DNA from: Cristatella mucedo
Taxonomy: Eukaryota > Bryozoa > Phylactolaemata > Cristatellidae
DNA: 57,000 bases
Direction of reading: 5' to 3'
NCBI GenBank assembly: GCA_009760855.2
Contig: WPIO01000215.1
Coordinates: 188,001-245,000 of the forward strand
In this document: positions 1 to 13,011 of the stretch, in pieces
Position numbering within the stretch: position 1 is the stretch's first letter
Layout: each line of letters opens with the position of its first letter
The notes under the pieces: model-generated
Told to the model about the DNA's origin: nothing
What the model saw: only the letters and a program-made list of their open reading frames with translations
The model's database searches: none
Program-made: the position numbers and the translations under genes

Positions 1-800
1 CTGACGTTAGTCATTTTTGGTCAATTGATGCGAACCTTAAGCTTTCAATCTACCGACTTGATATAGTTGTTAGTGCATGATGGAAACTCGAAGAATGCTC
101 CTAAAATGGCTCTCAACAAACCACCACATTTTCTACCGTATATTAACAAGCCATCGGGTCGGCATGACACATCGTCAAATGTGCATAAGGCCAATGGTTA
201 CTCTTTTTTGAGGATAAACAGGGGCAGACCTAGCCGATCCAGGTCGAACGTGACCCTGATGCAGATGCTTCAGGGTCAAGGTAACCGTATTTGTAATAGG
301 ATGAGTGGCTAGTGTAAACTACATAATGTCAGTGAATGCCTGATTACTGGCTCTAGCTGTCAGTGCTCAGCATCAGAAACGTAGTACATCGACAATTGTA
401 ATCGGGTTGCACAAACTTGGGGGCTAGCCAAAGTAATTGATTGCATCTTCCTGACTTCTTCAACCGTCACTCTCTCTGCTAGACAAGGCAGGAAGGCACC
501 TGATCATGTTGCCATGTTACCTTGCATCAGGCAAGGAGCCTAGGCTGTTTTATCAACACATCTGGCAGCAGCAACATGAAACGCCAAGAATCTTTAGCCT
601 TGGACCCCAATTCCCTTAGCTTTGGACCACTGGCTGCCCTGCAGCATGAACGATTCTGAGAAATCGATGACACCGGACACGACAAATTATCTCGGGTACC
701 TCTAAAAGGACTCAATTACATTTCGCACTCCGTTAGACTAATCCTGCGACCTCTGCATAGCGATAGGCACTCACTGCAAAAAACTGCATCTCAGTTTAGA
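1..800. other. No recognisable gene
   Basis: Mixed-composition DNA of about 45% GC. Short frames occur on both strands, but none has a recognisable motif or repeat similarity. I see no splice-flanked exon or repeat here. Confidence 0.5.
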
Positions 801-809
801 TGAGTGAGT

Positions 810-880
<71 letters not shown>

Positions 881-940
881 TGTGTGTGTGTGTGTGTGTC
901 TGTGTGAGTGTGTCTGTGTGAGTGTGTGTGTCTGTGTGAG
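801..940. repeat. Compound GAGT/GA/TG microsatellite
   Basis: A short GAGT run leads into about 65 bases of pure GA (814-878), then TG with TC interruptions to 940. It is uninterrupted in its centre, so length variation between individuals is likely. Confidence 0.95.
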
Positions 941-2122
941 CTGACCTCGTACAAAAGCAGGAAAAGCAGGTCAAGGCTGCGATTTTATAATTCACAATTG
1001 CCAGAGTGAGGCTGACCCCCCACATACTCGTCGGAAGGTGGCAGAGCATTCTTCTGCTGCAGTCTGGCTAGCAAAGCTGCAGAAAAAAGCAACTGCCCCA
1101 CCCCATCTATCTTCTGTCCACACTGACGTCAGCTTGTCTGCCACAGGGACTGCTCCCTTTGGGATTCAGCTAAGCCGCTTCAGACAGAAGTATACTCTAT
1201 TCTATGCTGGTGCCTTGTTTCCCCACAGAGCCTCCAGCAGGGATTCGTGGGTGCTGGGTGCACAACCCACCCCTGCAACTGCAGCTGGGAGTGCACTCCG
1301 AAGGCAATATTAAGCAAGCTTGGTTCTTTCAGAGACTGGTAATTCGCTTGCTCCCCAGGCCTGGCCACTCTTAGAGATAAGTTCAACTGCAGCAGCAGCA
1401 CGGAGCAGCAGCATACAGCAGCAGCACACAGCAATAGCAGCAGTAGGGGTGGCCGCAGCAGCAGTAGGCTGGGCAGTAGCCCTTAGCCGAACATCTGAAC
1501 TGGTAGATTCCGATCGATCAGGAGCTACAACTTTCACATGTGGTGCCTAAGGCAGCGACCTTGAGAAAGCCCTGGGCTTGCCACAGCAGCTGATACAGTC
1601 CAGTGTCTTGAGGGCTGCAGTGCTTGCATGCCTGTTTAGACCTCTAGGTATATATATATATCGCCCATTAGGGATGCGATGCTAAAACATCGCGACCGAG
1701 ATGATGGGTTTCGAGTCGCGTGGCAGGAAATTCTTTAATGCCCACACACAAAAAACTGTTGAGCTGCTGCATAAATAAGGCGTTTACTTACTTCACTGCT
1801 CATCAACAACAATTTTGAGAAAGGCAAAATAGTCACTTTGCTCTGTCTACACAGTTTGCCAAAGCATAAACCATGCTCAACCCACTCACTACCCAGAGGG
1901 TTGTCAAGGTCTGACCGACGTTCTAGGTCTGCCCTAGAGAGAGAGAAGGTGGTCACTAGCCATGGGCACTGGTTGCTTAGATATGACTTCCGGGACAGCC
2001 GTTGCTGGGTTGAAATCGCACGGATTGCACAAAACACTGCTGGTTGCTTCTACGAGCATTTCTGATATCCCTCTAGTGCCGATGAAAAGTGTGCATACAT
2101 TGCAAATCTGCCTGAACCTGGC
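941..2122. other. No recognisable gene; interrupted CAG-rich patch
   Basis: Holds an interrupted CAG/GCA patch at about 1388-1470 that reads as poly-Ser, poly-Ala or poly-Gln in different frames, and a short TATA run near 1651. No frame has a recognisable domain. Confidence 0.4.
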
Positions 2123-2146
2123 CACACACACATGCACGCACGCACA

Positions 2147-2182
<36 letters not shown>
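2123..2182. repeat. CA microsatellite
   Basis: CA dinucleotides, interrupted by GCACG units in the first third and pure from about 2147. Confidence 0.95.
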
Positions 2183-2185
<3 letters not shown>

Positions 2186-2663
2186 TCAATTGGAGCACTG
2201 AATGCATGCGTTATGGGTCAGCTTTAACTCCGGCGGTATTTAACTCTGGCGATTCTGCGCATCTTATTCGACCTAGCCCGTAGCTCATCTGCCCGTGGCT
2301 TTTTGACATGACCCAACAATTCTCAGGCGGCTGAGTTATACCTGCCAAATGTATATACATAGCTCAGAGAGCGGAAAAATCGGCTTCAGTATACAGCCCA
2401 ACTGGCTGAGCTCATGGATGCCACGTGTTCTGTCTTTGGACAACTAGGTTGGTAGCTCTTGCTGGAATAGGCTTGCATAAATGCATTCGATGCTTCAATA
2501 TCCTACAGCTTGAGTGCACTGTTCTTCGCAGGCAGGCGGGCAGGCGGGCAGGCAGGCCTTGGGGGAGGTCTGAGTTTTCTCCCAAGTCTGCTCCTAATGA
2601 TGGCTTTCGCTGGCAGCATCTACTGACCTTCACTAGCTGCAGCCTGCAGTGCAGGGGCGAACG
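2183..2663. other. No recognisable gene; short GGCA/GGCG repeat
   Basis: A small tetranucleotide array of GGCA and GGCG units lies at about 2528-2558. Nothing else is recognised. If the long minus-strand frame ending at 2664 is a spliced exon, this stretch is the start of its intron. Confidence 0.4.
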
Positions 2664-3210
2664 CTAAGCTACCTTAGTGTGGCCACCCGTGTCAACTCCA
2701 CTGGCTGCCAGCAAGCTAGCCATCGGGCTGTGCTGTCGTGTGACCTGCTGATCCGTGTGCTGATCTGCTGCTCCCTCAGCTGCAACTGCTGCTGCTGCTG
2801 GTGCCCTGGTTCCGCGATGGCGGTCCAGTAGTGGCAGTTGAGTGCTGTTTCCGAAGCAATTGAGTGCTGTGTCCAGGTTTTCTTTTCCATCCTCGGCCGG
2901 CAATGAGCTGTTGGCAGAGCACACCATCAATGCCGTCCCAGCTGATGACGTCACGGTCAGCAAACGATGCTTGCCCTGCAGTGGCTGCTTCTTCCAACGT
3001 GCTCCATTGTCACCATCACTGGTGCCGAGTCGTCTGCTGTCGATCGCTGTCGCCAGTGCAGTCGCTTGTAAGTACCCCTGCTTGCCCGGTGATGCTGAGC
3101 GTGCACCTCGTCCACAGGTCGCTGCCGCTTTCTCGCAAACAGCGCTTCCGGCATCGGCAGGCAAGTTCACCACAGTTTGCCCTGCTTGGCTGTCTTTTCC
3201 GGCAGACCGC

Positions 3211-3249
<39 letters not shown>

Positions 3250-5513
3250 GGTAACCAGTAGCCGTCCAGAGCAGGCCAACGCTCGCCGTCCATGCCGAGC
3301 CGCAGCCGATCAGGCGCCTGGCCGCCGAAGATGGAAGCAGCCCGACGAGTGGCAATAGAAGGCGGCGGCTCAATCCTGCAGGCGGGATACGATGCAGGCC
3401 GGTCACCGCTGCCACTTTCGACGCGCAGCCTCCTGCCGACCTGGCTGTCGCCGGAAATCGGCCGCCTGCGCACCGGCAGAGCTGCATGGGTGGCAGCCAC
3501 CAAATCAGGCTCTGCTGGGCATAGAGAGCAGCTCGCTGGGCGCTCGTAGCCAGGGGCCGATGCAACCCGAGCCGCTATTCGGTCCAGCACGGTCGAGCTG
3601 CTCGGATGCACGACACCGAGTGGTCGATGGCCGCCGACGGGCAGTTCACTCCTGGCCTTTGCTTCGAAAGGCTCGGTGGTGCCTCGCTTGCGCGACGGCA
3701 GCCGACTCTGCATTTGCAGCTTCTGCTTCTGCTGCTGATGCTGCTGCTGCTGCCTCCCCTGACAGTGCGAAGGCAGTGCCAGCTGCCGTAGAGGCTGATG
3801 TTGCAATAGATCGTGCCCACCATACCAAGTCACCATAGGCTGAACAGCTGCAGCAGCAGCCGAAGCAGCGGCAGTGGCTGCTGAAGTAGCGCCAGAGCTG
3901 ATCTGCAGCCACGCGAACGTCGGGTTCGGCACGCGGTGCTGCAACGCGCCACCGCGTTGTACCGGCAAGCCGTCCGGTCTTTCTGGAGGTTCAACAGCCA
4001 GCCTGCGCGAGCTGCCTCCGGATTTGGCCGACGCCAAAGCAGCGTATAGCTGGCTGAACGGTGCTGCCAGCTTTTTCCAGAACGCAGCAGGCCGATCTCG
4101 AGAGGCAGCGGAGGCAATGCAGCCGGACGCCACCGCCGATGCTCGATCTGGGGCAACGGTTCGAGTCGGCAGGACTGTGGTAGAGAGAGCACCGGGCGGC
4201 GCAGCCACCGCTGCTACAATCATAGCCCGGGGCGGCTCATCTTGGCTCTTGGCTGAAGGCCACGGTAAATTGGATTTCCTTCCCTGCAGCGGCTGCTCAG
4301 CAGCGGTTGCAGCCGCTGCTGCTGCTGCTGTGGCAGTGGCTGCAGTAGTAGTAGCAGCAGCAGTCATGCTCTGCTTTGCTCTGTCATTGACGATTGCTCT
4401 GTGCACCTTGTCCGCCACGACGGTGGTTATTGCGTAATCGCACGTCCTTTTGGCAGTGTTCGTGATGCTTCCCAGGTAACGTCGGCGGCAGTCGCCGTCA
4501 TTGCAGCATGACACGGTGGCCGGCATGCTGCCTGTGCTCCTAATCTGGACTGCTGGAACTGCGCCACTGCGTCGGCGTGCCTCAGCAGTAGCAGCATTAG
4601 CTGCCTGGCGATTTGCCAAGGCGCTGGCTGTCTCTGCAAAGGCCTTGCTCGGCTTTATGGTCATCCCGACTGAGGCAGCATGGCCGAGGCTGGCAGTGTG
4701 ACGTTCTGTCACCACCGAACCTTCTGTAAGCTGACCGCCACTGCTGCTGTGGCTGCTGCCAGCGCTGCTGCAGCTGCTGCCACCACCACCACTGCCGCTG
4801 CGGCTAGTCTGAGTCCTTGACCGAGCCTGAGACTGGCATCGAGCCGATGGAGCTCGGCTAGCGGGCATACCCCGGTCTACTGTGACTCGAGGCGACGTAC
4901 CTGCTTCCGGATGGCTCGGTATGGTCGCTCTCTCTCGGTAGCCACCGGAAGCTTCCTGGAGTCTGCTGCTGCCTCCGCCTGGGGTTGGCTTCTGCCGACC
5001 GGCACCTGCCGTGGCTTTCAGATCACAGACTGGGGTCTGACCTTTGCTGCTGCTGCCGCCATGGCTGTCGAAGTACGTGCTGCTCCGACCTGCCGACGTC
5101 CTGGGCGTCAGGCATGTGACAGCGCCTCCAAATCGGCGTGCATTTGCTGCTGTCACTGCAGTGCCCTTGGGCCTCGGCAGTGCGCTAGTCATCTGCCCGA
5201 CGAAAGCCGCAGACTTTGCTGCTGCTTCCTCGACGGCAGCGGCAGAGCGCGACGCGCTCCTCCTGACGCTGCGCCACTGTGCCGCTGCAGTACCGACGAC
5301 AGCATCGGCGCTCCGTCGGCTGGCGGCCAACGTTTGCACTGGCGAACAGTTTCGCCTGCCGTCCTCCGTCCAGGTCGGCCCGCTGGAAGGGTCGGCGGTG
5401 GCGCCGACGTCGTTTCGTCTGCCCGTCCACTGTCGCTCGCTCGCGCGTCGTCTTGACGGCGACTGCGATCTCGTCGGGATCCTCGACAGCACTGGTGGTG
5501 GTACGATTGACAT
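2664..5513 (-). CDS. Candidate large coding exon, hypothetical Ser/Ala/Arg/Gln-rich protein
   Basis: A 949-codon open frame, far longer than any other frame here outside simple repeats. The ATG at 5513 follows an in-frame TGA (5532-5534) and has G at -3. Composition is low complexity: Arg/Ser-rich N-terminus, Gly/Ser run near residues 238-258, Ala/Thr run near 388-400, Gln-rich stretch near 584-600, pure poly-Gln near 755-768, and an Ala/Gln C-terminus. More ordered stretches lie between, for example around residues 340-380 with a CCNDGDC motif. I recognise no catalytic domain and assign no function. The frame stops at TAG (2664-2666), but the minus strand reads AAG|GTAGCT just before it (exon end 2673), a fair splice donor, so the protein may continue in an exon to the left. 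The region is GC-rich and other frames are also fairly open, so part of the length could be compositional. A disordered nuclear or scaffold-type protein is possible but is only a guess. Confidence 0.5.
3212..3248. repeat. CTG/CAG trinucleotide tract
   Basis: Twelve or so uninterrupted CTG units on the plus strand. In the long minus-strand frame they read as poly-Gln. In-frame length change would keep the frame open. Confidence 0.9.
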
Positions 5514-6250
5514 GCCCTGCTGTCTGTGCTCTCACTCTCTCTGTTGCTCTCCTCCGGCCGGTGTCAGAGTGAGCGTGAGCTCGAGACTCCTCGCAGAAAG
5601 CAAGTGGCTCCGAGAGAGAGCTCAGCGCCAGCGCTCAGCCCAGCGTCCAATCAATGCTTTCGATGCTACAGCTAGGCCCAAAATCCATAGGTTCGCTGGT
5701 TCGCCGGGGCCTCGAAGGCAGCCGTCTATTTCAGAAGTGGTAATACTTCATCGAAGATCGTCAGCAATGACTTAACTGGCAGCGAGACAGCCTCTAATCA
5801 ATACAATTTGACGCACGGCCCGAGCCTTCGAGGTGTGTGTGGCTGAGCAAACAGAGAGCTCTTGCGCTGCTGCTAACGCTTGGCATTAACCTCGTTCTTT
5901 CGTTGGCTCGCATCAGGAGGCCGACTCAGGCGACCGAGCTCGGTCAAAGGAGCGCCGGCCGGCGCGATCTCGCGCGACCGACCGAGCGTGCGAGGCTGCA
6001 TCCTCGGTGCGGCTGCCACTTGAATGGCTGCTGAAAGGCCGACTTCCTCTTGCTAATGCCTGGCCGATGCTGCCGTAGTGCGACAGCCGGCGCAGGTGTG
6101 TGCAGGCATGAGCGTGCCGATGGTCTTCGAGGGATGCTCGGTCGTCGGCCGACCGATCGAGTGGACCGGTGCAAAGCCGATGGACCCACAGTCAACGACT
6201 GAACAAATGCTTTGGCGATTGCCGAGTGCAGAGATCACAGATTGCCCATT
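4900..6250. promoter_or_regulatory. CpG-rich region, possible promoter of the minus-strand frame
   Basis: CpG dinucleotides and GC content rise clearly relative to the flanks, over the first part of the 949-codon frame and about 700 bases upstream of it. I see no TATA box at a convincing distance. A promoter or first-exon island is the natural reading by position; it is not proven. Confidence 0.4.
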
Positions 6251-7303
6251 CGTGAGCCGCTAGAGAGATTGGGTCCTTCAGGTGCTGTGGCCAGCAGACC
6301 TGCATTGCGCCGCAGTGCCGGCAGCCATGCTTGTTGGGCTTTTTTTCCAGCCCTCTTCAGTGGCCGATGACCGGGCTCGTGTGAATCCAATAGTAAATAT
6401 TGAACCAACTCTCTAGTCGCTCGGGGATCTCAAGTTGTTTGCCAGCTGAGCCTGCACTCGGCACCCTTTGAGTCTTGGCCGTGCCCTCCCCACCTGACAA
6501 ACTCCAACAAGAACATGCAGACATGCCTTGCCGATATGTGAGCCACCAAACCCAATTGTGTGGCTTACATATAAAGTAGCTCTGTACTTCCCATAACAAA
6601 GCAATCGCCTGTACATATGATTAGCTGTTACCAGGCTGCGATTCTGGCTGCAGTAGACTGCGTACTGCTGTTTGAAATTCTTGCTTGTATGCTGATATCA
6701 TGTTGTGTGCACCTTACTAGCATACCCTGGCAGGGCTAGATGCAATTTTAGCGCAACACGGCTGCTAAGCTAGTACAGCAGCCCAAGTTGTACTTCTTCC
6801 AACCTCATAGGTCTGATGGCAGTCATGGGTCAGCTGACTGTCATAGCGCTGGACCAGTGAGCTATAACTGAGCCAGATGTGCTTATTCTTGCTCACAATT
6901 TCCAGCAGCAGACAGCAGGCTAGCACTGCTGATGAGTTTGGTGGAGCAACCGTGTGGCAGCTAAGTCGGTTCATAGAAGGAGGACACTTGTACGAGTGAT
7001 GAGGATGATGAGCATTTCCTCTCAACAATTGGCAGCTTCTGGCCTGGCTTAATGAGCCGAAGGATCAAATGATGAGCACATTCGATGTGTATCCCTTAAT
7101 CAAGAAGTGTCGTTTAAAAGAGCTGACCAGGTTTAGCTAGCGTGGCCTCTAGGAAGCTATTATTCAGCAGTCTATTGCTGCAGCCAACTAGAGGGTCAGC
7201 TGAGGAGAAGAGCAGACCAGGCCCAAACTGCGGACCAGTTAGTGGCAGATCTAAGCATTCAGCAATCAATCGGAGGAAAGGCACGTCCCTAAACATGCCC
7301 ACG
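6251..7303. other. No recognisable gene
   Basis: Mixed-composition DNA. Several short frames, none with recognisable similarity or low-complexity signal. No repeat family found. Confidence 0.45.
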
Positions 7304-7350
7304 CTCACACTCACACACACACACACACACACACACACGCAGAGACACAC
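7304..7350. repeat. CA microsatellite
   Basis: CACTCACAC start leading into about 14 pure CA units, ending in GACACAC. Confidence 0.9.
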
Positions 7351-8196
7351 AAAAGGGCCTCACCATCCAAAGTCATTCAGTAGTTGTAGCCAATGAGCAT
7401 TGGAATTAGACAAGTTGAAAGTACCTCAAGTAGCTGGGTTTGCACATAGAGGACAAGTTCGAGAGGGAAGTTGGCAGCAAAAGAAATGTATCTGCTCAAG
7501 AGCTTTGGGAAAGTCGATCCACTACTGAGGAAATAAATATTGACATCAAATGCCTCCAGTAGTTATTCAGGGCAACATGATCTGGTACACAGTAGTATGG
7601 TGCAGGAAGGAAAGAGGCAGCCTCACTTCTTAGTAATACTCTGGGAGGACAAAAAAACAGAAGACCTCCGATTCAGGAATGCAAAACGTCAACGAAGCCC
7701 AATTCTTGTTGCATGCACGTGCTCCTTCCTGGTTCAACCACGTCAACTCACCAACTACAACGACTACTACTCAGGCTTGATCTGTTACATCCTTATTACG
7801 GCCAAACATATCACACGAGTCAGAATAGGTAACACGAACAGCAATAAGCCTGCTAAACAGCTAATGTAAGCAATTTTCAACGAGTAATGACTTAAAATGC
7901 AATCAACCATATAGGGTTCTGCATGCCCGACATGGCTTTACTAACCCGAATTCCACTCGATTCTGAACTGAAGACATAATAAAGAATATGTACTTAAAAT
8001 AAAATTTGAATTTAAAAAATAAAAATTTTAATTTATTCAACACCCATGTTTACATAGCAACAGATGAGCCTTAAATAGTTTCAAATGCTTGCAGCTGGTA
8101 ATTAATAAGGGCCTGAGGTGCACTCAAACCGGCGGCATGAACTGTGAACCAAAAGCACTTTTTTAGCAGTGGGCTAAGACTTAGTTGCTAGGTGAC
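7351..8196. other. No recognisable gene; AT-rich patch
   Basis: Unremarkable DNA with an AT-rich, A/T-run patch at about 7975-8045. No coding or repeat signal recognised. Confidence 0.45.
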
Positions 8197-8425
8197 AGAA
8201 GGGGAGAGACAGACAGACAGAGCCAGACAAACCAACAGATAGACACAGAGAGTGAGAGAGAGACTTTAGAGAGACAGAGACAGGGAGACAAAAAGAGATG
8301 GGGAGAGAGAGGGGCAAGGGACAGAGACAGACATAGAGATAGAGAGACAGAGAGGAGACAGAGTGAAAGCCAGAGACTGAGACATGAAGATAGAGAGATG
8401 GAGAGAGGGAGAGAGAGAGAGAAAG

Positions 8426-8472
<47 letters not shown>
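8197..8472. repeat. Degenerate GA/GACA purine-rich tract
   Basis: Starts as GACA units, continues as interrupted GA-rich sequence, and ends in about 40 bases of pure GA (8434-8472). The open frames across it on both strands are artefacts of the repeat. Confidence 0.9.
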
Positions 8473-8476
<4 letters not shown>

Positions 8477-11400
8477 GAAGATATAAGCTCTCCTTAATTG
8501 GCTTTGTGATTTGGAGTTTTAGCAGCTGACACATGCTTTAGCCATCAATGTGACCTGGTTGCTGAGTGATTGAATTAGGCTGGAATATCTTGTGGGCAGA
8601 GGATCTAGTCATCCCAACAATAAGTAAAGACTGATTAAACAGGATCCCCCTCATTGGAAGATAATGGTAAGATAACAAGTTCTGCACAAAAAGCACAGCT
8701 AGCTGACTAGCCGGCTGGCTGACTAGATGTGCAGTCACCTTAATGGCTGTCGGCCAAGGACTTATCACTAGACCTTCAGTACGACTCACATCCGAAATCA
8801 GAATGCCGGCTGCTAAGGCTGGTTGTGTGTTGCAGTCTTATGTACTTTGACTGGATACCAGTAATTAAATAGAGACAAGCGAGTCCAAAAAGTCACCGGA
8901 ATTTTCCCTAATTGACAAGCATGGCCTAAAGTAGTTATGCACTGCCTTATTTGACAAACCTGCCCGAAATAGTCCTTGGGTAAGGAAGCCAGCGAGGTTT
9001 GGTAGCACGGAACTGACCCCTGGCTGTGCAGACCACTGAGCTAGCTTTCATGGTATGTGACCAGAGCTGCTCATAACGAGGCTATAGATACATGGTCAAA
9101 GGGTCTGGGGATTGCCAACTGCTAAAGTGCAAGTTTCAACCTCACGGCATACGTGGTCACCAATTCATTGTGCTGAATGAAATTAGACTTATTTGGGCCA
9201 CAGAAATGGCGATTATGTAAATCGAAAAATGTCTCTACCCAGATGCCCTGCGGAAACTAAGGGGCACGAAGATGTGCACAGCGGCATTGGTTAGTAGGCT
9301 GAATGATGGCTCGAGAGATTGAGACATGATATGGAACTTCCAGACATAGGCGTTCTCAGTTGAAATGATGAATGCTGCTAGCTTGCATTTCCCTATTGCA
9401 AAGATGCAGCGCTGGGAACACTGGGGGATAAGTTCACTGAAAGACATTCGATTTTACACTTGTGGCTTCCTTCGGGTAGCTTTCAGGCTCTAGTTCTTCC
9501 CAACCAGTAGCGACGATGAAAGCGACCGACAGCAGTCAATCCTCAATCGACTCAATCATTGGATGCTCTCAATGAATACATCGTCCGGTTGCTGGTGCAT
9601 GGCAAGATTTTGCTCGTGCAAGCGCACCCTCTACGAGCACCTGCTGGTTATGTACCAAGCCAGGGCAACGACTCTTATATGGACAATCGCAGATCATTGG
9701 TCGAGTTGAGCCAATGATTGAAGTGGCCATTCGATGGCAGATTGGCAGTACTACAGCATTCATTTATCATCGTTACATCAATGGCAGCCGACCCCCTCTA
9801 AATGCTAAAGCATGAACAAGGTTTGCCTCATTTTGAGCAGCTGCATCAGTCTGGCAGCAATAGGTAGGCACTGGCTCTCCTGATTACATCAGTGGATGAC
9901 TCATTTGTAATATGTTAGCATGTCAACAATAAATATATCACGTTATAATAGATACATTTTTCTGTTCGACCAAACATGAATAGTGTACAATATAGGTCTG
10001 CCTACAAATGAAAATTCAAAATGTAAGCAAACGTTATAGTTCAGTAAATTAAATATGTAAACTGAGAGTGAACAGTCACTTACAGGTAATTATTATAACA
10101 TTCATCAGTCAGTTTAATCTTAAAGCTAACGAATGAGTTATTTCAGCCCATTTGCTGTAACAACTGTATAAGCAGAAACACTTATCAAGTCTTCTATTTG
10201 TATGGCGCGAGATAACAGCTACTGCTCAAATATTTGTTTAGCCCGCTTTTCGACCCCGAAGCGAATACAAAGTGAATGTTCAATACAGCCTTGCACTTAC
10301 ACTACAAAGCACTGCACTGCATTGCTACACCATACATATACATAGCCAATCCCGGAAGTGGCAGCTTGCCAGAAGAAAGCCAGTAGAGACACCGATCTGC
10401 TCTCCACCAGAACTCCTACCTGGTGGCTTACAGGAAGAGTACATCAACACTAGACACATCGTCTAGATAACTTGATAAATCTGGACAAATTCAGCTAGAC
10501 ACCCGAGAGCGGGTCCATGGGTTTGTCCTTGGGCCGTCGCCTACGCCACCCCTGCAGTTATTCAGTGCTTGGACCAGAGGATGCGCCATTCCTGATTTAA
10601 TTGGAGCTGACTAAAAGATTTCTGAGATAGAGCATCAGTAGTGGTTATTGGTAAACTTATCGAACAGCTATCGATTATTTATGGCACAATCGTAATTTAG
10701 AGCAGGCTGCATAGATTTAAAGTAGGAAACGAGGTAATGCTTTTTTAACAAATGTCACGCAGAGGCACGCAGGACTGCGAGTTCCACCTGTAGCCCGGGC
10801 TCTCGAATTTGGGAGGCACCAATTTCTTTGCAAGTTCAAGTCGTATGAAGGGTGGCATAACATCAATGCTGAGCTTCAGCCTTTGCAGAAATATGGTATT
10901 ACCATTCTTTTGACAAGGCTAGAGAACCCTTTATTTTTGGGTGGTGAAGTAGATAAACAGCTTCTAGTCTCTCTCGAGTGGGCAACCAACCAATTTTCTC
11001 TTGATGAAACTGAGGTAAACCTGCCGAGCGAAGCGCATTCTGGCACAGCATAGGCCTGTCCAAATCGTGTGGGCTTATTTTGCTTTTAGATGGAGCCCAA
11101 ATTGGCTTTCGGGCTGCAAGTGTGACGCTTTCCAAATATGGAACATGTGACTCTCTTTTTTTCTAGAAGAGGTTAAGAGCCCTCTCGCAGACTGCTCACT
11201 GTAGACCCATGAACAATCAAGAGTCCACGAGCCAAATTAATTTTTTCCAGACGAAGCCAAACTTCCGACATCGGTCAGAGGGCTTTGGTGGACAGACTGC
11301 CAACAGCAGCTACTTTGTCAAATGGAATAAGCAACTGTACAAAAAGTGGACGAGGCCACACCCCTAGGATGCACACTAAAACAGGTGCTGAAGCAAAGCT

Positions 11401-11800
11401 GCCTAGCTGCTGGTATCTCTTTCACCTTCAGCAAGGCAATCAAGATTAAGAGATTAAGTTCCAGCTCACTCGGTAAATTCGTCCATATGCCCATGCTTGC
11501 TCACCATGAACGACCTCGCCAAGGGTCCCCCCCCAAAGCAGTCAGCCCAACGAAAGTTGCACAACTTGCTACTTCACTGCGGAACCTCTCAAGGTCACGG
11601 TTCAACCTGACAGGAAAATTCTTTGCTGCACCCTTAGACACTAGCAGCCTGCCATTTCGTAGTTTTGCCACCGAACATCGCTATCTTCCTTTCTCATGAT
11701 CTTTTTTGTTTAAGACTCCTTTGATGATCATCTCTCAATTGGTCGCTCCTTTTATTTCTGCCTCTCTAATTGTCACTGTCGCTACCTAGACCTTTGTCTC
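8473..11800. other. Long stretch without recognisable gene
   Basis: About 3.3 kb with only short frames and no recognised domain. An AT-rich section lies at about 9895-10260. I found none of the LINE A, LINE B or SINE families here, which is notable given their density elsewhere. Confidence 0.45.
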
Positions 11801-11850
11801 GGTCTGTCTCTCTATAATATATGTGCTCCTGTCTGTCAATATGTCTGTCG

Positions 11851-12135
<285 letters not shown>

Positions 12136-12304
12136 CACTACCTCTCTAGTGTATTGTCTCCTTCAGTCTATCATTGCCTTTCCCCGTCCATCCGAAATTC
12201 TCATAGGAATGTTTACATCATGTAAAATATGACCTTTGACGACACAGTATTCAGATTTAGAGAGCTTTTGTAGGCCTTGGTGAGAGCGGCAAATTGATCT
12301 CATC

Positions 12305-12805
12305 CGAAGGAAGGAAGTTCTGTCAGTCACTTTTAAGTCCGTTCTTTCTTTGGTTCCAGCCTACATATCAAATCTACTCCCCCACCGGGCTAAGTATCGT
12401 ACCAACGCTTTTCGGAATCTAATTGTTTATTTATACCTCGTAGGAACCTCAATTCCTGTGGGGACAGCACCTTTAGTTCATATGTTCCTTAAGCCTAGAA
12501 CTCACTTCCGACTTGTGTCACGACAGTCCCTGATTTGACCACATTTTAAACTGAACTAAAAACAGATATATTGATCACGGAGTGGATGCACATGTATCGT
12601 CTTTTGTGAGCTTATGGGTGCTGTCACTGTCCATGCTGTCACTAACCATATTTGCATGAGGCCCTTTTGTCATTGAGCATACTACCACTAACCATTCAAT
12701 CGTGCTTCCTTTGCAGAAGATGTTAAGGTGCCTAGAAAAAGTTTTGGTTCTCTGAGAGTGCTCTGAAAAATGTATTTTAATTATTATTTATTATTATTAT
12801 TTAAG
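12305..12805 (+). mobile_element. LINE A fragment with (ATT)n tail
   Basis: Decayed L2/CR1-like LINE, 5'-truncated inside the reverse-transcriptase C-terminus. The part near 12355 reads PAYISNLLPHRAKYRTNAF, matching the same region of the copies at 21470 and 48160. It carries stops and frameshifts. The 3' end has the family hairpin region near 12725-12770 and an ATT-rich tail to 12805. Confidence 0.85.
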
Positions 12806-13008
12806 CTGTCGGACAGGGGATGAGGAGTCCGATCGAGCTCCAGATACCGAAGGTGCTGGCTGGTGACTGGACTATGCAGGTAGATGGTATTGGAGGCAGT
12901 AACTCCATCGGTGTCAGCCATCTCATGCATTGCCGTGTCAGTACCACCGATGCTGCTGCTGCTGCAGCCACAGCTGCTGCCAGCACAGCAGCCGTGTCTG
13001 CTGTCCCG
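12784..13008 (-). CDS. Possible 74-codon terminal exon or chance frame
   Basis: Open on the minus strand between an in-frame TAG (13009-13011) and a TAA at 12784-12786. The translation begins with a Cys/Ser/Gly run from CAG-type repeats, then has about 45 residues of balanced composition containing GGTDTAMHEMADTDGVTASN and HLRYLELDRTPHP. That part looks more like ordinary protein than the repeat-derived frames around it. The stop codon lies inside the (ATT)n tail of the neighbouring LINE A, so any real exon would have acquired its end from the repeat. No family is recognised. I see no start codon that settles it and no transcript evidence, so a chance frame remains quite possible. Confidence 0.2.
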   Translation of the reverse strand, partial: RDSRHGCCAGSSCGCSSSSIGGTDTAMHEMADTDGVTASNTIYLHSPVTSQHLRYLELDRTPHPLSDSLNNNNK

Positions 13009-13011
13009 CTA

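Noticed and set aside
1651-1735. Possible tRNA-like B box (GGTTTCGAGTCGCG) after a TATA run
   Set aside because: One extra base in the box, no A box at the right distance, no match to the SINE families.
3874-5775. Plus-strand frames of 187, 181 and 243 codons opposite the long minus-strand frame
   Set aside because: Shorter, mutually overlapping, and explained by the low stop density of GC-rich DNA; the minus frame is far longer and has better start and end signals.
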